A stretch of DNA of 64,000 nucleotides, taken from contig CAJJDN010000060.1 of the NCBI GenBank assembly GCA_905182985.1, positions 1 through 64,000 on the forward strand, given 5' to 3'. Positions 10,107 to 21,943 of this stretch are shown here, in pieces. The notes beneath the pieces are model-generated. The model saw only the letters and a program-made list of their open reading frames with translations, made no database searches and was not told where the DNA came from. Made by a program: the position numbers and the translations under genes. The number at the start of each line of letters is the position of its first letter. Position 1 is the first letter of the stretch. Origin of the DNA: Paramecium sonneborni (taxonomy: Eukaryota; Ciliophora; Oligohymenophorea; Peniculida; Parameciidae).

Positions 10107-12630
10107 TCAGCTCTATTATAGAAACTCATATTTATTAGAAATATGAGGCAAATAATCCATTTCCAAATTCGATTTCACAAAATTCCCTTTAAAGAAATTG
10201 TTTATTATATTCAAAATTGTTTAGTTCTTCTTTAGATAAATATAGGTTTGAAGTATCTAACAAATTCCAAATCTTTGTAAAGTCAATTATATTATTAAAG
10301 GACTCTTCTAAATCTTGAGGGATTTATCTAATGAAATTTCTCATTTAAATTTGATTATTTCTCTTATCAATAATAATGTTATTTTGTATTTCTAAGATAT
10401 GGATATCCTTTAAAAACGCAGCCCATTAATTATTTTCTAACTTATTTTTAATATCTTTGACTTAAAACATATTTAAGTTTGATTTCATGGATGAAAGAAT
10501 CTGTTAACTTATAACACTGGTAATTTATGTAATTTAACTAACTCTTGTACTTGCTGAGAAAGTTGAAAGCATTCTAAGTTTACTGTAATCTCCTTCAACA
10601 ATACTCTGTAATTTAGTTGAGGATATTTTTGGAATATTACTGCTCTATTGTTATAAGATCGATTATTATATTGGTTGATTAGATTATACAATTCGAGAAT
10701 CCTCTATGGGTTAAATTTTCTCTTCTTTCAAAATTTAGCAAATAAAGCTTTCTAGAATAGAATCCTCTTTCACTATTCTAGATGATAATTCGTCTTGCTC
10801 ATTAAATTGGATAAATTAAAGATTGGAAGGGATAATTTAAGATTCCAAGATATTAGCTTCAAAATTTCTTTCCTCATCAATGCAAGAGTTTAATTAGCAA
10901 GATAAAACATGTTGTCTGAGATTGATTTTAATTTTTTCATACAAATAATTTATTCCAATAGGTAGGATGCAAACTTGGACTGTCCATTAATTCATAATTC
11001 CTTACATATATCTAGTTTCAGCTATAATTTTAATGATATTGAATACCTAAAATATAATCTTTAAAGATAGTAAAATTTGTAGAAAACTGGATTGATGCTT
11101 AGTTGTAAAGATCATTAGTTTACTTGACAACTATTTCTAAGATTTATCCATAGAGTTATCCAACTTTAACTTAAGAGTGTCCAATCCAATGAATGCTTTA
11201 TTCATGTAGAGATAAATCTAGAATATTTGAGGTAAATTTATTTAATAGACTATCTACTGCACTTGAACAGTATTTAAAATAATCGTCATTAATAGTATGA
11301 TTTATGTATTATTTTTAATTATTCATTTGATCTTTGGTATAATACTCAAATAAAAGTGATCTTTTATTTTTGAGTATTGTATCAAATGATAAGACTAATT
11401 CATTTTCAATAGGATCATTTTCAATATTTTTAGTTCCCTTGATAACGATTTATGTCCATAATCTAACTAATGCACTAGTAAATGTAATTTAAGGAAATGT
11501 AGTTGTATAATATTTATTAAAAAGTTAATCCAATTTGTTATACATTTTTTTAAGTGATCTATTTAATGCCCAAACAATTCCAATATAAGATTCCCATAAT
11601 ACAGTATACATATTTAAAAATAAAGCTGGCATTTTATTTTATTTAATGATCATCAAGACATTTCTACTAAAAATGCATCTTTAATAAATAAAATGAAGAA
11701 TTTAAGCCAAAAGTTTCAATAATATTGGAACATTATCTTAATCCAAAGCACTAGGATCTTTAATAAAGTTATCAATTATAATCCATCTTAATTCAAACAA
11801 TAATTAAGTGTGTTTTAAATTATCTTAATTGAAAGTAGCTTCACAATCTTCATACAATTTATCAGTCAATTAATCCAAGAGAGGTATTTTTTCAACTGCA
11901 CTATAATCAGTTGTTTTTTGAGCTATTTCTAATTAAAACCAGCTAGTTGTTGAGTGTTTTAGAACATCATCAGTTAAAATAGGAATGGGAAATGAGGGAT
12001 TTCTGCAGATTTCTATAACTTTATCAGTTATAGAGTAATCAATTTTGTATTGGAATGATATTTATTATTCAATTCTTCTCAATTAGGATCTATGGAATTG
12101 TATAAAAATAAAGTACATGCTATTATGAAAATTGCCATAAATTCGAATCCACGATTCATCCTAATTTGTCTCAATATTCAATAATTGTTCAGAGAAAACA
12201 GATAGAAAACCTTTATGAAATCCATATTCTACAAAACAGTGTAGCTACAATTTTCTCAAATAATATTGACTGAGAAAGTTTGAGAAAATATTACTACTCA
12301 TTTCAACCATGAATTTCAATTTTCTATTAACCAGTTTAAGTTGAATACACTCCTTTATTGTTAGGAAATTTAAAAAGTACTGTAATATTTTAATTGAATA
12401 CTTTGGCATTTCCTCATCACACATCTTCCTAAATAATAGAAACATATAAATTACGTTAATATGTCTTGTGTTTGACATTTCATATTCTCAGAAAGACTTT
12501 TCTACAATCTGCCAGGAGCTTATGCATCTTTTGGTTGCAGTTAACTCATACATAAGCCCATTAATATATCTCTCTTTCTAGTTCGTTGTCTTTCTTGTTA
12601 TGGTTGTTGATTACTTTGATTAGCTCCCAT
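10107..12630 (-). CDS. F-box-like protein, possibly N-myristoylated
   Basis: This is a large protein of about 800 residues. The N-terminus MGANQSNQQPQQE has Gly2 and a Ser at position 6, a plausible N-myristoylation signal. About 60 residues in, after a 26-nt intron (gtaatttatat...tttag, about 12424-12449), comes a helical F-box-like segment: PKYSIKILQYFLNFLTIKEC followed by I-Q-L-K-L-V-N-R-K-L-K. F-box domains recruit SKP1 and the SCF ubiquitin ligase. The rest has no domain that I recognise. The start was chosen because the splice joins this ATG to the F-box exon; an ATG at 12478 would read into the intron. The stop is TGA at 10107-10109. Not every downstream intron was resolved. Confidence 0.6.
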
Positions 12631-12790
12631 TAGAATTTTAATTAATTCTTTATTTATAACTTATTTTTAAAGGATTCTTTTAGATAATAAGCTCTATATG
12701 GAAAAAGAATTAAAATGTATGATAAAATATATGTTCGAAGAAACTCTTAGTTATACTAATATATTATTTCTTTATTTTGTAAATTAATAA

Positions 12791-14724
12791 ATGGATTAAA
12801 TGGAGATGATTTACGAAGAAGAACAATCTCCTCTACATATAAAAAGAGAACTAGACATCAACATACCTTATCGAGTGTCTTTTCCATCTTGCAATATTTA
12901 ATAATAAAAAGACACTCCTAAAACTGCCATAAGGAACATTGAACATCTGGAACCAGAAGACCAAGAAATTCATACAGAAACCACTCCAAAAACTTAAATA
13001 GATGTTTCATCCCCAAGAGTACCATTCTTAACGCATTCCTAAATTATGGGTATGAATTAAGATGATGATGATATGCTCTATTCAAAGTCAGCTTTTTAAA
13101 ATCCTCTTTCTGAAATACCAGAAGAATAAACACCTAGCCAATTATAAAATGTAATCTTAATCTATCATTTAATAAGCAATCCAAACCTTTAAGTTAAGAT
13201 TTTAATTTAGATAATATGAGTATGGTCAATAGTTAACAACTTAAGTTCAGTAAAAAATCTTTCGACAAAGACTTAATTACTCGTCTTGAACTTGAAAATA
13301 GCAAGTAGAAAGAAGACGTAAGATTTATAAAATATTTTTAGTATAAAGAATAAATTGTTATGATGGATGTTAAAATCAAAGAGTTGGAAAAAGAGAATTA
13401 TATACTCAAAAAAAAATGCAATCAAGAAAAAGTTAAACAAATAGAACTTTAACTTGAAACAGAATATAAAATTACTACATTGAATGAATAATTATATGAC
13501 AAAGAAGAATTTTATAAGAAATAGATTCTCTAATTCAAGAATGATCTAAATAATGCTAAATTCTAAATCACTATGCTTAAATAATAGCAATCTTAAGATC
13601 AATTATAACCATAATAGTAATTATCCAAATCTTAAATAACGTTGTAATAATCATACATCAATTAATAACAATCAATTAAATAACCTTATCACGTATCATT
13701 ATCCTAATCCTTCACTGAAATGAATGCAAAAAATTAAAAAGAATAGTGTATGACTTAGGCATAATATGAAAGCGTTCATTTAAAAATTGTACAAATCTTA
13801 AAACTAATTGATCAATCTCTAGAGCTTAATAAAAAAGACTTATTTGATTTGATTTAAATTTTACAAAACAAAATCAAAATGATTCTTAATATGGATGAAG
13901 AAGAAAAAATGGATGAACATCGAACTTTAATATCTTCTCTAAAAGCTGAATTAGGAGAAATCAAATTACTAAGAGGATAATTATCCAAAATTTATTTTGA
14001 TTATGAACAATTTATGAGTAGAAAACCAATGGATTAATCAGTGGATTAAAAAATAAATGAACTCAATTTATAAATTTTAGGAGTTAAATAAGAAAAATTA
14101 GAATTAAATGAATTAACAATTAAATTATAAAATTAATTGTCTTCAAAAGATCAAATTATCAATGAATTATAATCTAAGTTAAGTAAACTTTATTTTTTTA
14201 ATTAGATAATTTATCATAAACTGATACACTTAGAAAATAATCATAATTTGTTCGTTCTTTGCAAACTAATTCTATGGTAGATTTAAAAATTATTAAAGAA
14301 TCCCTTAAGTAAAGATAAGAAGGAATCAAGTAACAATGTTAAAATAATAATAGAAAAACATTTAAATCCTAAAATTCCCCTTAAAGTAGATCTCATAATC
14401 CCTCACCTACATTGAAATTTTTAAATTCTCCAAAGTAATTTTAAACAATAAATAGAAATTCTAATAATGGTTCGAATGCTTAGAAAAAATAATCATAATA
14501 GGATACTAAACAACAATTTTATAACAAGACTTCAGAATTTAGGTAGTTAATTTATATTATTATAAATTTATTTTAGTGTAGATAACGGTTCTTCTCATCA
14601 TGCTACAAATCAAAATAATAATAGTGGTCATCAAAATAGTGATATCATTTAGAAACTTGTTGAACAGTTCAAAGGGAATTCTGCTTTGGCCTAGAGAATA
14701 TAAAGTTATTCAAAAAAAAATTGA
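12791..14724 (+). CDS. Coiled-coil protein
   Basis: About 610 residues. An acidic, Pro/Ser/Thr-rich N-terminal 130 residues leads into long heptad-rich coiled coils (from about residue 150), rich in Glu, Lys and Gln, and ends in an Asn/Ser/Gln-rich tail. Three introns keep frame: 26 nt near 13150, 23 nt near 14189, and 34 nt near 14543. The start ATG follows an AT-rich leader and the stop is TGA at 14722. No enzymatic motif is visible. Cytoskeletal or basal-body scaffolds of ciliates often look like this, but nothing here is specific enough to assign a role. Confidence 0.75.
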
Positions 14725-14844
14725 ATTATTATTTACTGATTTATAAACCTATAAACATTTATGAGAATCACAAATATCTCAAATTTCTTAATTCAATCTC
14801 AATTTTAACAAAAGTTCTTTCCCTCTGTGATGCATAAAAAATTA

Positions 14845-16002
14845 TCACTATTGTTAAAGTCCCAGCCAAAATTAGTTGGAGATGAAAATAAATTGGAGAT
14901 ATTTAATTAATGTCAAATGAACTAATGATAAAAGTTATTCTTACTCAACTAAACCAATTTTTTGATTAGTTTTATCGAATAACACAGTTGTAGACATTAT
15001 AAATGGCAATCCAAGGATTAAATAATCCCTGCTATGTTGACTAATACATAATTTACAAAGTTGTTCATCTTAAATGAATTAAAAATATATTACTATATGA
15101 ATAAGGAAAGTAATTTGAAGATTAGATGCTGATTTTGGCACCTTCAAAATAGATTGTGAAATCTGGAAAATCCTTATAGTTGCAATCGCAATATATGGAT
15201 TTATCGATTATTTTACAAAGAGATTTGAAATACTTTTCCCATATGTATTCAAATTAATCTAATTATATTGAATAATGATTTACTTTTAGTTAGAATTAAG
15301 CAACTATATCCACTATCTAAAAAAGCACTTCCTGTAAAAATATCAGTCACGTCATCTTCATCAACATAAACACCCAGCATATTAATCATCCATCTATGAT
15401 CTACATTTAATTAATGCCAAGTGACTTTCCCTTCAATGTTTGTGATATTGTAATAGAGTCTTGACTCATTGTTTTTTCTAAACTCTAGTCCAAAGATTGA
15501 ACTATGAAATTATTCATCTTCGAAAACATGTTTCACTTGAAATCTGTTGGACAAACCCATCAAACCTATGTACTCATCAAAGAACTAATAATATTAATTA
15601 GACTACTGGCATTTTCTAACACGTTCCATATGCCATAGTAAATTTAGGAATGTACAACTATTTTGATAGGATTAGTCGATCCATTCCAAATACACCTTTG
15701 CATTTACCTAAGTCATATTACTAATCATAAGTTTAGTTTAGGTTTTCAAATGTTTGAGATTGATTATAATGAGATTCAATCATCGTTACACTTGAACCTG
15801 TATCGATGATAAAATACAACTAAGTGTTGTGAATCTCTGCTTCCAACATAAAAGCAATCTATATAGTCAATACTAATACATTATAGTAGCTAATGACTGG
15901 CAAATATGGCCATTTATGTGCATTCACTATTATAAAGAAAAAAAAACAAATCATAAATGATAAAAATCTAAATCTCGCCTCAAAATATTCCCAATTTATC
16001 AT
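14845..16002 (-). CDS. Pepsin-like aspartyl protease
   Basis: This is an A1-family aspartic peptidase, expected in lysosomes or the secretory pathway. The N-terminus has a strongly hydrophobic signal segment (MICFFFFIIVNA). The first catalytic motif reads YFIIDTGSSVTMIE, and the second reads FLDSGYSCLILT (Asp-Ser-Gly, an accepted variant). The C-terminal end VLFDKTNQKIGLVE is typical of the family. Three short introns (19, 25 and 26 nt) are needed. Length is about 360 residues, short for a pepsin zymogen with its propeptide. Met17 could be an alternative start. The stop is TGA at 14845-14847. It is divergent from the neighbouring upstream region, which is non-coding. Confidence 0.87.
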
Positions 16003-17756
16003 CCATTTTATATAAATTTACTAAACATGTGAGCCCCTCTAAATAAATAAAAAAATTGTGCTTGTTTTTTGTTTCTTATATTCTATTGATTAAGAATTAG
16101 GTGTTAATGATAATAACCTAATTTTAGTAAATTAACTCGTTAAATTTCAAAAATAGACATTACCAATAAGTTAATTAGGTATTTTTAGAAGAAGTCTTTA
16201 CAGCCTAAATAAGAAACCTGAAATACAATTATAATTACTCATGGATAGCTTTAAATCATTCATATAGTAAAACCAAATCTGTATCATCTAAATGTAATTG
16301 ATATTTGTACATTTAAAATTTAAAACAATAGAATATGCTGCTTAACTTAAATAAAAAAACGAATTTAAATACTAGTATGTTATGATAGAAATATTATCAG
16401 AATTTTCCAAAAATAATAGAAATTACTATAATAATAGAGGGTAATGATACAATCTGAAATTAATAGTATTTTTTGGAATCCTAATATTTATAAATTGAAA
16501 ATTGAGCTAAATAAAAAATCAAATAAGCAAACAAACTATCGGATCCTGATTAAACATGAATAATTAAATGAGAAGTTGTAAAATAAAAAATTAGACAAAA
16601 TAGTAATATTTTTTGATAGAAGAAAAATAAATAAATAAGTTTTAAAAAATTCACCATTATGAAAATATCTGAAAGAAAGAGTAAGTTGTCTTTAAAAATT
16701 TTAGGCTAATAAGTTATTTCACTAGCCTATAAAATCATCAATAAAATATAGAAATGATGATAGATATCAATTAATTAAACAAAGAAATTTTCTAATAAAA
16801 AATTAGAAAAGAATAAATAAAATATATTTTAAAAAAATGGAGATAAAGAAAAATTAAATGATATAAGAGAGAACTAGCATTATTTCTCACTTAGAAACCA
16901 AATTAAAAAATTTTTTTTTTTATTGATCAGATTTAAGATAAAATATCTAATAGCTTATTACATTATAATGATTATTCGTAAAGTAATTGCTGTCACTATT
17001 AAACCTAAAAAAAATTAAGTCCAACACAATTTTTGTCAAATATATTTAAAAAGAGGTCTATTACTAAAAAAATTAATTAGATTTTTTATTAAAACTGTTA
17101 AGGATGAATATATAGAAATCTTTTCTTAAAGAAGTTTAAAATACTCCTTGTAAAGATATTTTTTTTTTAAAGAAAAGCTTGTAAGAGATGAATCGAAAAT
17201 AGGCTTAACTTTAAACATCTTTAATTGTTATAGCTTTCGTTTTGATTGATAATTTAGAATATATAAAAATATTTTAAGCAATTTTAAATTCAGATTTTAG
17301 ATTTTATGTCTATTTATTATTGATGTAATAAAGCTAAAAAGATCACAAAAGTTGAATATATAGAATAATGAATATTTAACAAACCCTAAAAAATTAAAAC
17401 TATGAATGAAGGATATCTATAAATGAATATGTTTTATTCAATTTTAGTCCATACTCCTGAAGGCTATAGTCAAACAGCATTATATTTTTTTCATTTATCC
17501 TTGCGTAAAGAGCAGGCTTGTTGAAAAGAAGAAAAGCTCTTACAAAATATAAAATATGATTGTTGATCCTGATATTTATTGAAATCTTTTATAGATTATT
17601 ATATTATTTCCAATTAACCCAAAAAATTTAATCAAATAACTTTCCTAAAACATTATCTCTGTGATAATTTTAGAAATGGCTGTAATCCTATTAATAGAAT
17701 AAATATTGAATTTATAGTAAATTGATTCTGCTCAAATTCATACATTAATATAATTT
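16003..17756. other. Long AT-rich non-coding stretch
   Basis: About 1.75 kb without a convincing gene, unusually long for this dense chromosome. An open frame with TGA-only stops begins near 16446 and runs about 75 codons, but its composition matches the background and no motif shows. It could hold a decayed gene or long untranslated regions. Confidence 0.5.
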
Positions 17757-18221
17757 ATGGAATATTAGAGAATATTTTTAAACGCTAATTAAAGAAAGAG
17801 GAATCAGAATTTGCAATCCAATCATTTAGATGATGTTTTTGAGCAATGTGAAGATGGTACACCTTATGGTTCATATTTACAAAAGAGAATTGGATTAGAT
17901 TTATCAGAAGATAGTAATCAAGCAAAGAAAGTGTAAACTAAATTTGATTTGACTAATTTGAAACAAAATTGTTTCAGTCAATCTTAAATCAAAAATATTT
18001 CATATTCAGAATAAAATAAAACTTAGAATCAAAATCTTGAGTTAGAGTTGACGAATTTGAATAATCACTTTCAAACTAATATGATCAATTCTGAAGATAT
18101 CACTGTGTTGGAAGTTGATGAAATAAATTATTTAGAATAAAATTGTTCGCCTAATAAAAAAAAAATCAAGACAAAATATTCTTAAAAGATCAGCAAAAAT
18201 ATAAGAAAAATAATTATTTGA
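17757..18221 (+). CDS. Small hypothetical protein
   Basis: An uninterrupted 154-codon frame under the ciliate code, starting MEYQRIFLNANQRKRNQNLQ and containing QCEDGTPYGSYLQKRIG. It is Asn/Gln/Leu-rich with a Lys-rich end. There are no introns, no signal peptide and no membrane segment. I do not recognise it. The non-repetitive internal sequence with Cys, Asp, Gly and Pro makes it more gene-like than the surrounding AT-rich DNA. Confidence 0.5.
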
Positions 18222-19078
18222 TACAGATATCAAATTTCGACATTTATTTGATTCTTTCGATTATCTTTTGATAATTTCGAGCTTTATAAATAAATTATTT
18301 TCTCTTAATTTAATAGTTTTTTCAATAATATACAGGTTGTTTTGCATTAGAATCTGTTTTGTTTAAAAATAAGGAATTTTAAAATTTAATACAAAAACAT
18401 TTAGATTGGATTGCTTTTCTTTTAATATAATTAAAATATTAATGACAATTTTATAAATAAATTAATAAATGAATTTCTTTAAAAATTTCCAAAATACAAA
18501 TACAAACTATTTTCACGATTTTCTTAAAAAATTCACTAATTTTTAACATAAAATTTTGATACCAATAAATAATAAAAATACAGAGAAGAATAATTATAAA
18601 AAAATAAACTAAGATCTTTATATTTCTATTAGTAAATAAAATTAATTCTTAAATAATTAACAAATACTTTTTTTTTTAAATGATAGATTCTTAAGGAAAT
18701 GTGATTGTTGTAAATTTTGAAAACTATTTCATTTATTTTGTGAAAAAAGCTTGTAATATTTAGAAATCAATTTTAAAAATTGAGTTCTTTGTTTATATGT
18801 ATTTTTTATTAAAGTTTCAGTATATTAATATAATTAAACAATAAAAATGTTTCTTATTTATGAAATTTAAATTTACCATCATTTATTTTTGTATTATATG
18901 AGAATGGTACTTAAGTAATAAAAATAGAGCAATTAATGTATATTAAGTAGTTTATAGAGCATGTTTTAAGAGTGACAATTTTTGTATTATAGTTCGAATT
19001 ATATTGTTGAATTACTTTCACAAATTAATTTATATTGTTATTCATTGAAGAATAAGGTATGACTTAACAACAAATATA
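18222..19078. other. AT-rich intergenic region upstream of the Myb gene
   Basis: About 860 bp of AT-rich sequence in which I see no gene. It presumably contains the promoter of the Myb gene at its right end. Confidence 0.55.
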
Positions 19079-20383
19079 ATGATTAGAATGAAAAGAAGAG
19101 GAAATAATTAAGTAATTGAATAAGATTCTGATCAAAAATTGCAAAGTCGAAAGTATTGGAAAGAAGAGGAAGATAATAAATTGTAGGCAGCAGTGTTCAA
19201 ACATGGTTCAAACTGGAAGTTGATTGCTGAGTTTGTTCCAGGTAGAAATGCATCTTAATGTGCATAAAGATGGAAAAGAATAAAGCCAAAAGAAGTAAGA
19301 AGATTTAAATAAAGGTTAGAATGAAAGAAATCAAAAATGGACTGAGGAAGAAGATAAAGAAGTATTAAGACTTACAAAAATATATTAATTTAATTGGAAA
19401 TAGATAGCAAATGAGATACCAAATAGAACAGGTAGATAAATAAGAGAGAGATATGTAAATCATTTGGATTCAAATATAATAAGAACACCTTGGACTAAGT
19501 AAGAAGATAAAAAGATTTGGGAAATGTTTTAGAAAATGGGTACTAGATGGTCAGATATGTCAAAAAAAATGCCAGGAAGACCTGTAAAAATAAATAAAAA
19601 AATATTTTTTAGGAAAACATGATCAAAAACAGATTTTATTCTTTTATAAGAAAATAATATGGGAAAATATAGAATCCTTATTATATTGTACCTAGTAAAG
19701 TAAGAGTATTAGAGGAGGATGGTATAAAATAGAGTTAAGGAATGAAGAAAATAAGAAAATTTAAGAAAATTTAATAATCATTTAAGGTGGAAGAAGAAAT
19801 AGAAGAAAAAGAAAAAAGAAATAATGAGGAGAATAACTAATAAAAGTAATAACCAGAATAATAATGTTAATAAATTTCATACACTTAGTTTTAAACTCAA
19901 TAATCTCAATAATAGTAATAATAAATTTAATATTCTTAATCACAATTTCCTTCTTTATAACATTCTCAAATTCAATAATCTTAATTTCCTCAAATAATAG
20001 ATCCATTTTCATTTTTTTAAGATTCTATAAGATCAGATTCATATAGAGTAAATTAATATCCTGAAGCTTTAAAATAATATTAAGATTTTTAAAATTGGTT
20101 GAAGGAATCATTGAAATCTTCTTCTGATCCAGAATTAAATAGAATGTATAAATTTGAGACTCCAATGATGAGTTTTTTGTATATGAATCCAAGTTTAATT
20201 CATTCGATTCAGTAATAATAGTAGCCAATTTTTATGAAAGAAGAAGAGAATGAAAAACTATTTGGAGGTTTAGAAACATCTTTACCTGTTTAAATAAGAC
20301 CTGATATATTTGAAGAGATGAAAAAAACAACTTCTGAATAATAACACTAACAATAATAACTTTAAAATCATTAATAAAAATGA
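19079..20383 (+). CDS. Three-repeat Myb DNA-binding protein
   Basis: This is a nuclear DNA-binding protein of the Myb family. Repeat 1 reads KYWKEEEDNKLQAAVFKHG and ends in W-K-R-I-K-P. Repeat 2 reads KWTEEEDKEVLRLTKIY and ends in R-E-R-Y-V-N-H-L. Repeat 3 reads PWTKQEDKKIWEMFQKMG, then W-S-D-M and a segment ending K-N-R-F-Y-S. Each repeat keeps its spaced aromatic residues. A 25-nt intron near 19290 separates repeats 1 and 2, and a 29-nt intron near 19585 splits repeat 3. A long Gln/Ser-rich tail, built largely from TAA and TAG codons, follows. The order of three repeats resembles animal c-Myb (R1R2R3). The stop is TGA at 20381. The transcriptional target is unknown. Confidence 0.88.
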
Positions 20384-20444
20384 TAATGATGTATGTAGTA
20401 AAAATATTGATTGTTAATATATGATTTGAATGTGTTAATATGAA

Positions 20445-21588
20445 TCAAATTCCAACTTTAGATTTGACATATTATTCAAAGCTTGGTTAGGTTAATAAAC
20501 CAAGTGCTTATTTACTAATGTCAATTTCTTTGTTGTATTCTGTAACAGTTCTGTTATAAAGATCAGTTTCAGCAGCATAATTATCATTTTCAGCTTATAA
20601 TTATGCTTAGAGTGTTGCTCTATCATCTTTTCTTTATCCAACATACACTATAGTTTCTCCAAGTTTTTCTAATATTTAAATATAATATATATTACATTCA
20701 TTTGCAGCAAGTTCTGAATTCTTGATAAGAACAGCTCTTTAGAATTCAGCAAATTCTTTTTCTAATTAAGCTACTCTTTCAGCAAATTTAGTTTCAGCTG
20801 CACTTTCATCTGCTGTTTCTTAATTTAATGTATCGACAAATTAAACACGTAATTCATTAAATATCTTCACCAATTATGCAACTGATCCTTAATCAGCAAA
20901 GTTTTATTCTGTTGCTAATTCAAGTAAAGCTTTAATGATAGGAGCAAATGAAGAATGATTTTAAAATGAAGTTTAAATTCTTCCTAAATTTGTTTAAACT
21001 CTCTTAAATTGAACAAGAGATGGATTTGTTATTTAAGATAATAATCCTAATGATTCATCAACAGCACCTATAGCTTCATTTATTTCAGCTATATTTGATA
21101 AGAATTATTCATGTTATCTCTTTCTATTTACTGTTTCTGAATCAAGAATTCTTCTATTTTCTTCAATGTTGGTTTTCAATTAAGCAAGAGCATCTTAGAA
21201 TCTTTATTTTTATGGAATCAATACATTATCAATGAAATCTTCTCCATTGAAAATATCTAATTATATTATTTAAATATTAACCTCTATCAGCATCTTAGAT
21301 TTCTTATTCATATCTTGTTACATCTCTATTATGTTCATCTGTTCTTCTAGAATAAGCATGATGGATATCATCTAATTCCTCTTCTAATTAATCAATCAAT
21401 TAATTGATAGCTTCAACCAATTCTGTTAAGGCTCCTCCACTTCCTAATTCCACCTCTGCAAAGTCAACTATGAACGATGCCCATTTAGATTCTCTTAATT
21501 TAGCCAAAACTTCTTCTGAATGTCTCTCCATATTGAGTTCTACACTCAATACTCCCAATATCAGGCAAATTAATAATCCTGTTCTCAT
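20445..21588 (-). CDS. Trichocyst matrix protein-like secretory granule protein
   Basis: The N-terminus MRTGLLICLILGVLSV is a signal peptide. The body (about 360 residues) is long amphipathic helix rich in Glu, Gln, Asn and Leu, with LVEAINQLIDQLEEELDD, RRILDSETVNRKRQHEQF and KEIDISKQALGLLTQPSFE near the end. This is the look of the Paramecium trichocyst matrix proteins, which are stored as a crystalline matrix in dense-core granules and expand on exocytosis. Two introns (25 nt near 21260 and 27 nt near 20670) are required. The stop is TGA at 20445. The family assignment is by overall pattern; it is the strongest single protein clue to Paramecium in the window. Confidence 0.8.
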
Positions 21589-21943
21589 TTATTTTAAATA
21601 ATAAAAACGACTATTCTTATTTATTAATTTATTTGTATTTATTTTCTATACATTATTTATTTTTTTATTTATAACTTATTATAATGCATTAGAATTCATA
21701 TCTACACAGATAAATCTATATCCATTTTTTATTCTTTATCCTCATGTACAATTCTTATATCTATTTATATGTTATAATCTATTCAATAAATTCATTAGAA
21801 CATTACTCTTTAATTTTATTTATTTTTTCTATATCAATTAGATTTAAAATATTTTTTATTCAATATCTCTTGTTTATTACTAATTTATCTGTAAATTTTC
21901 TAAAAAACATTATTATTTTTTTAATCTTTTTCTATTACAAATT
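21589..21943. other. Divergent intergenic region
   Basis: About 355 bp between the divergently transcribed trichocyst-protein and kinase genes. It is AT-rich and shows nothing specific; it should hold both promoters. Confidence 0.6.

Noticed and set aside
21404..21601. Plus-strand 65-codon frame
   Set aside because: It is antisense to the signal peptide and first exon of the trichocyst-like protein, whose minus-strand reading continues for over 350 codons.
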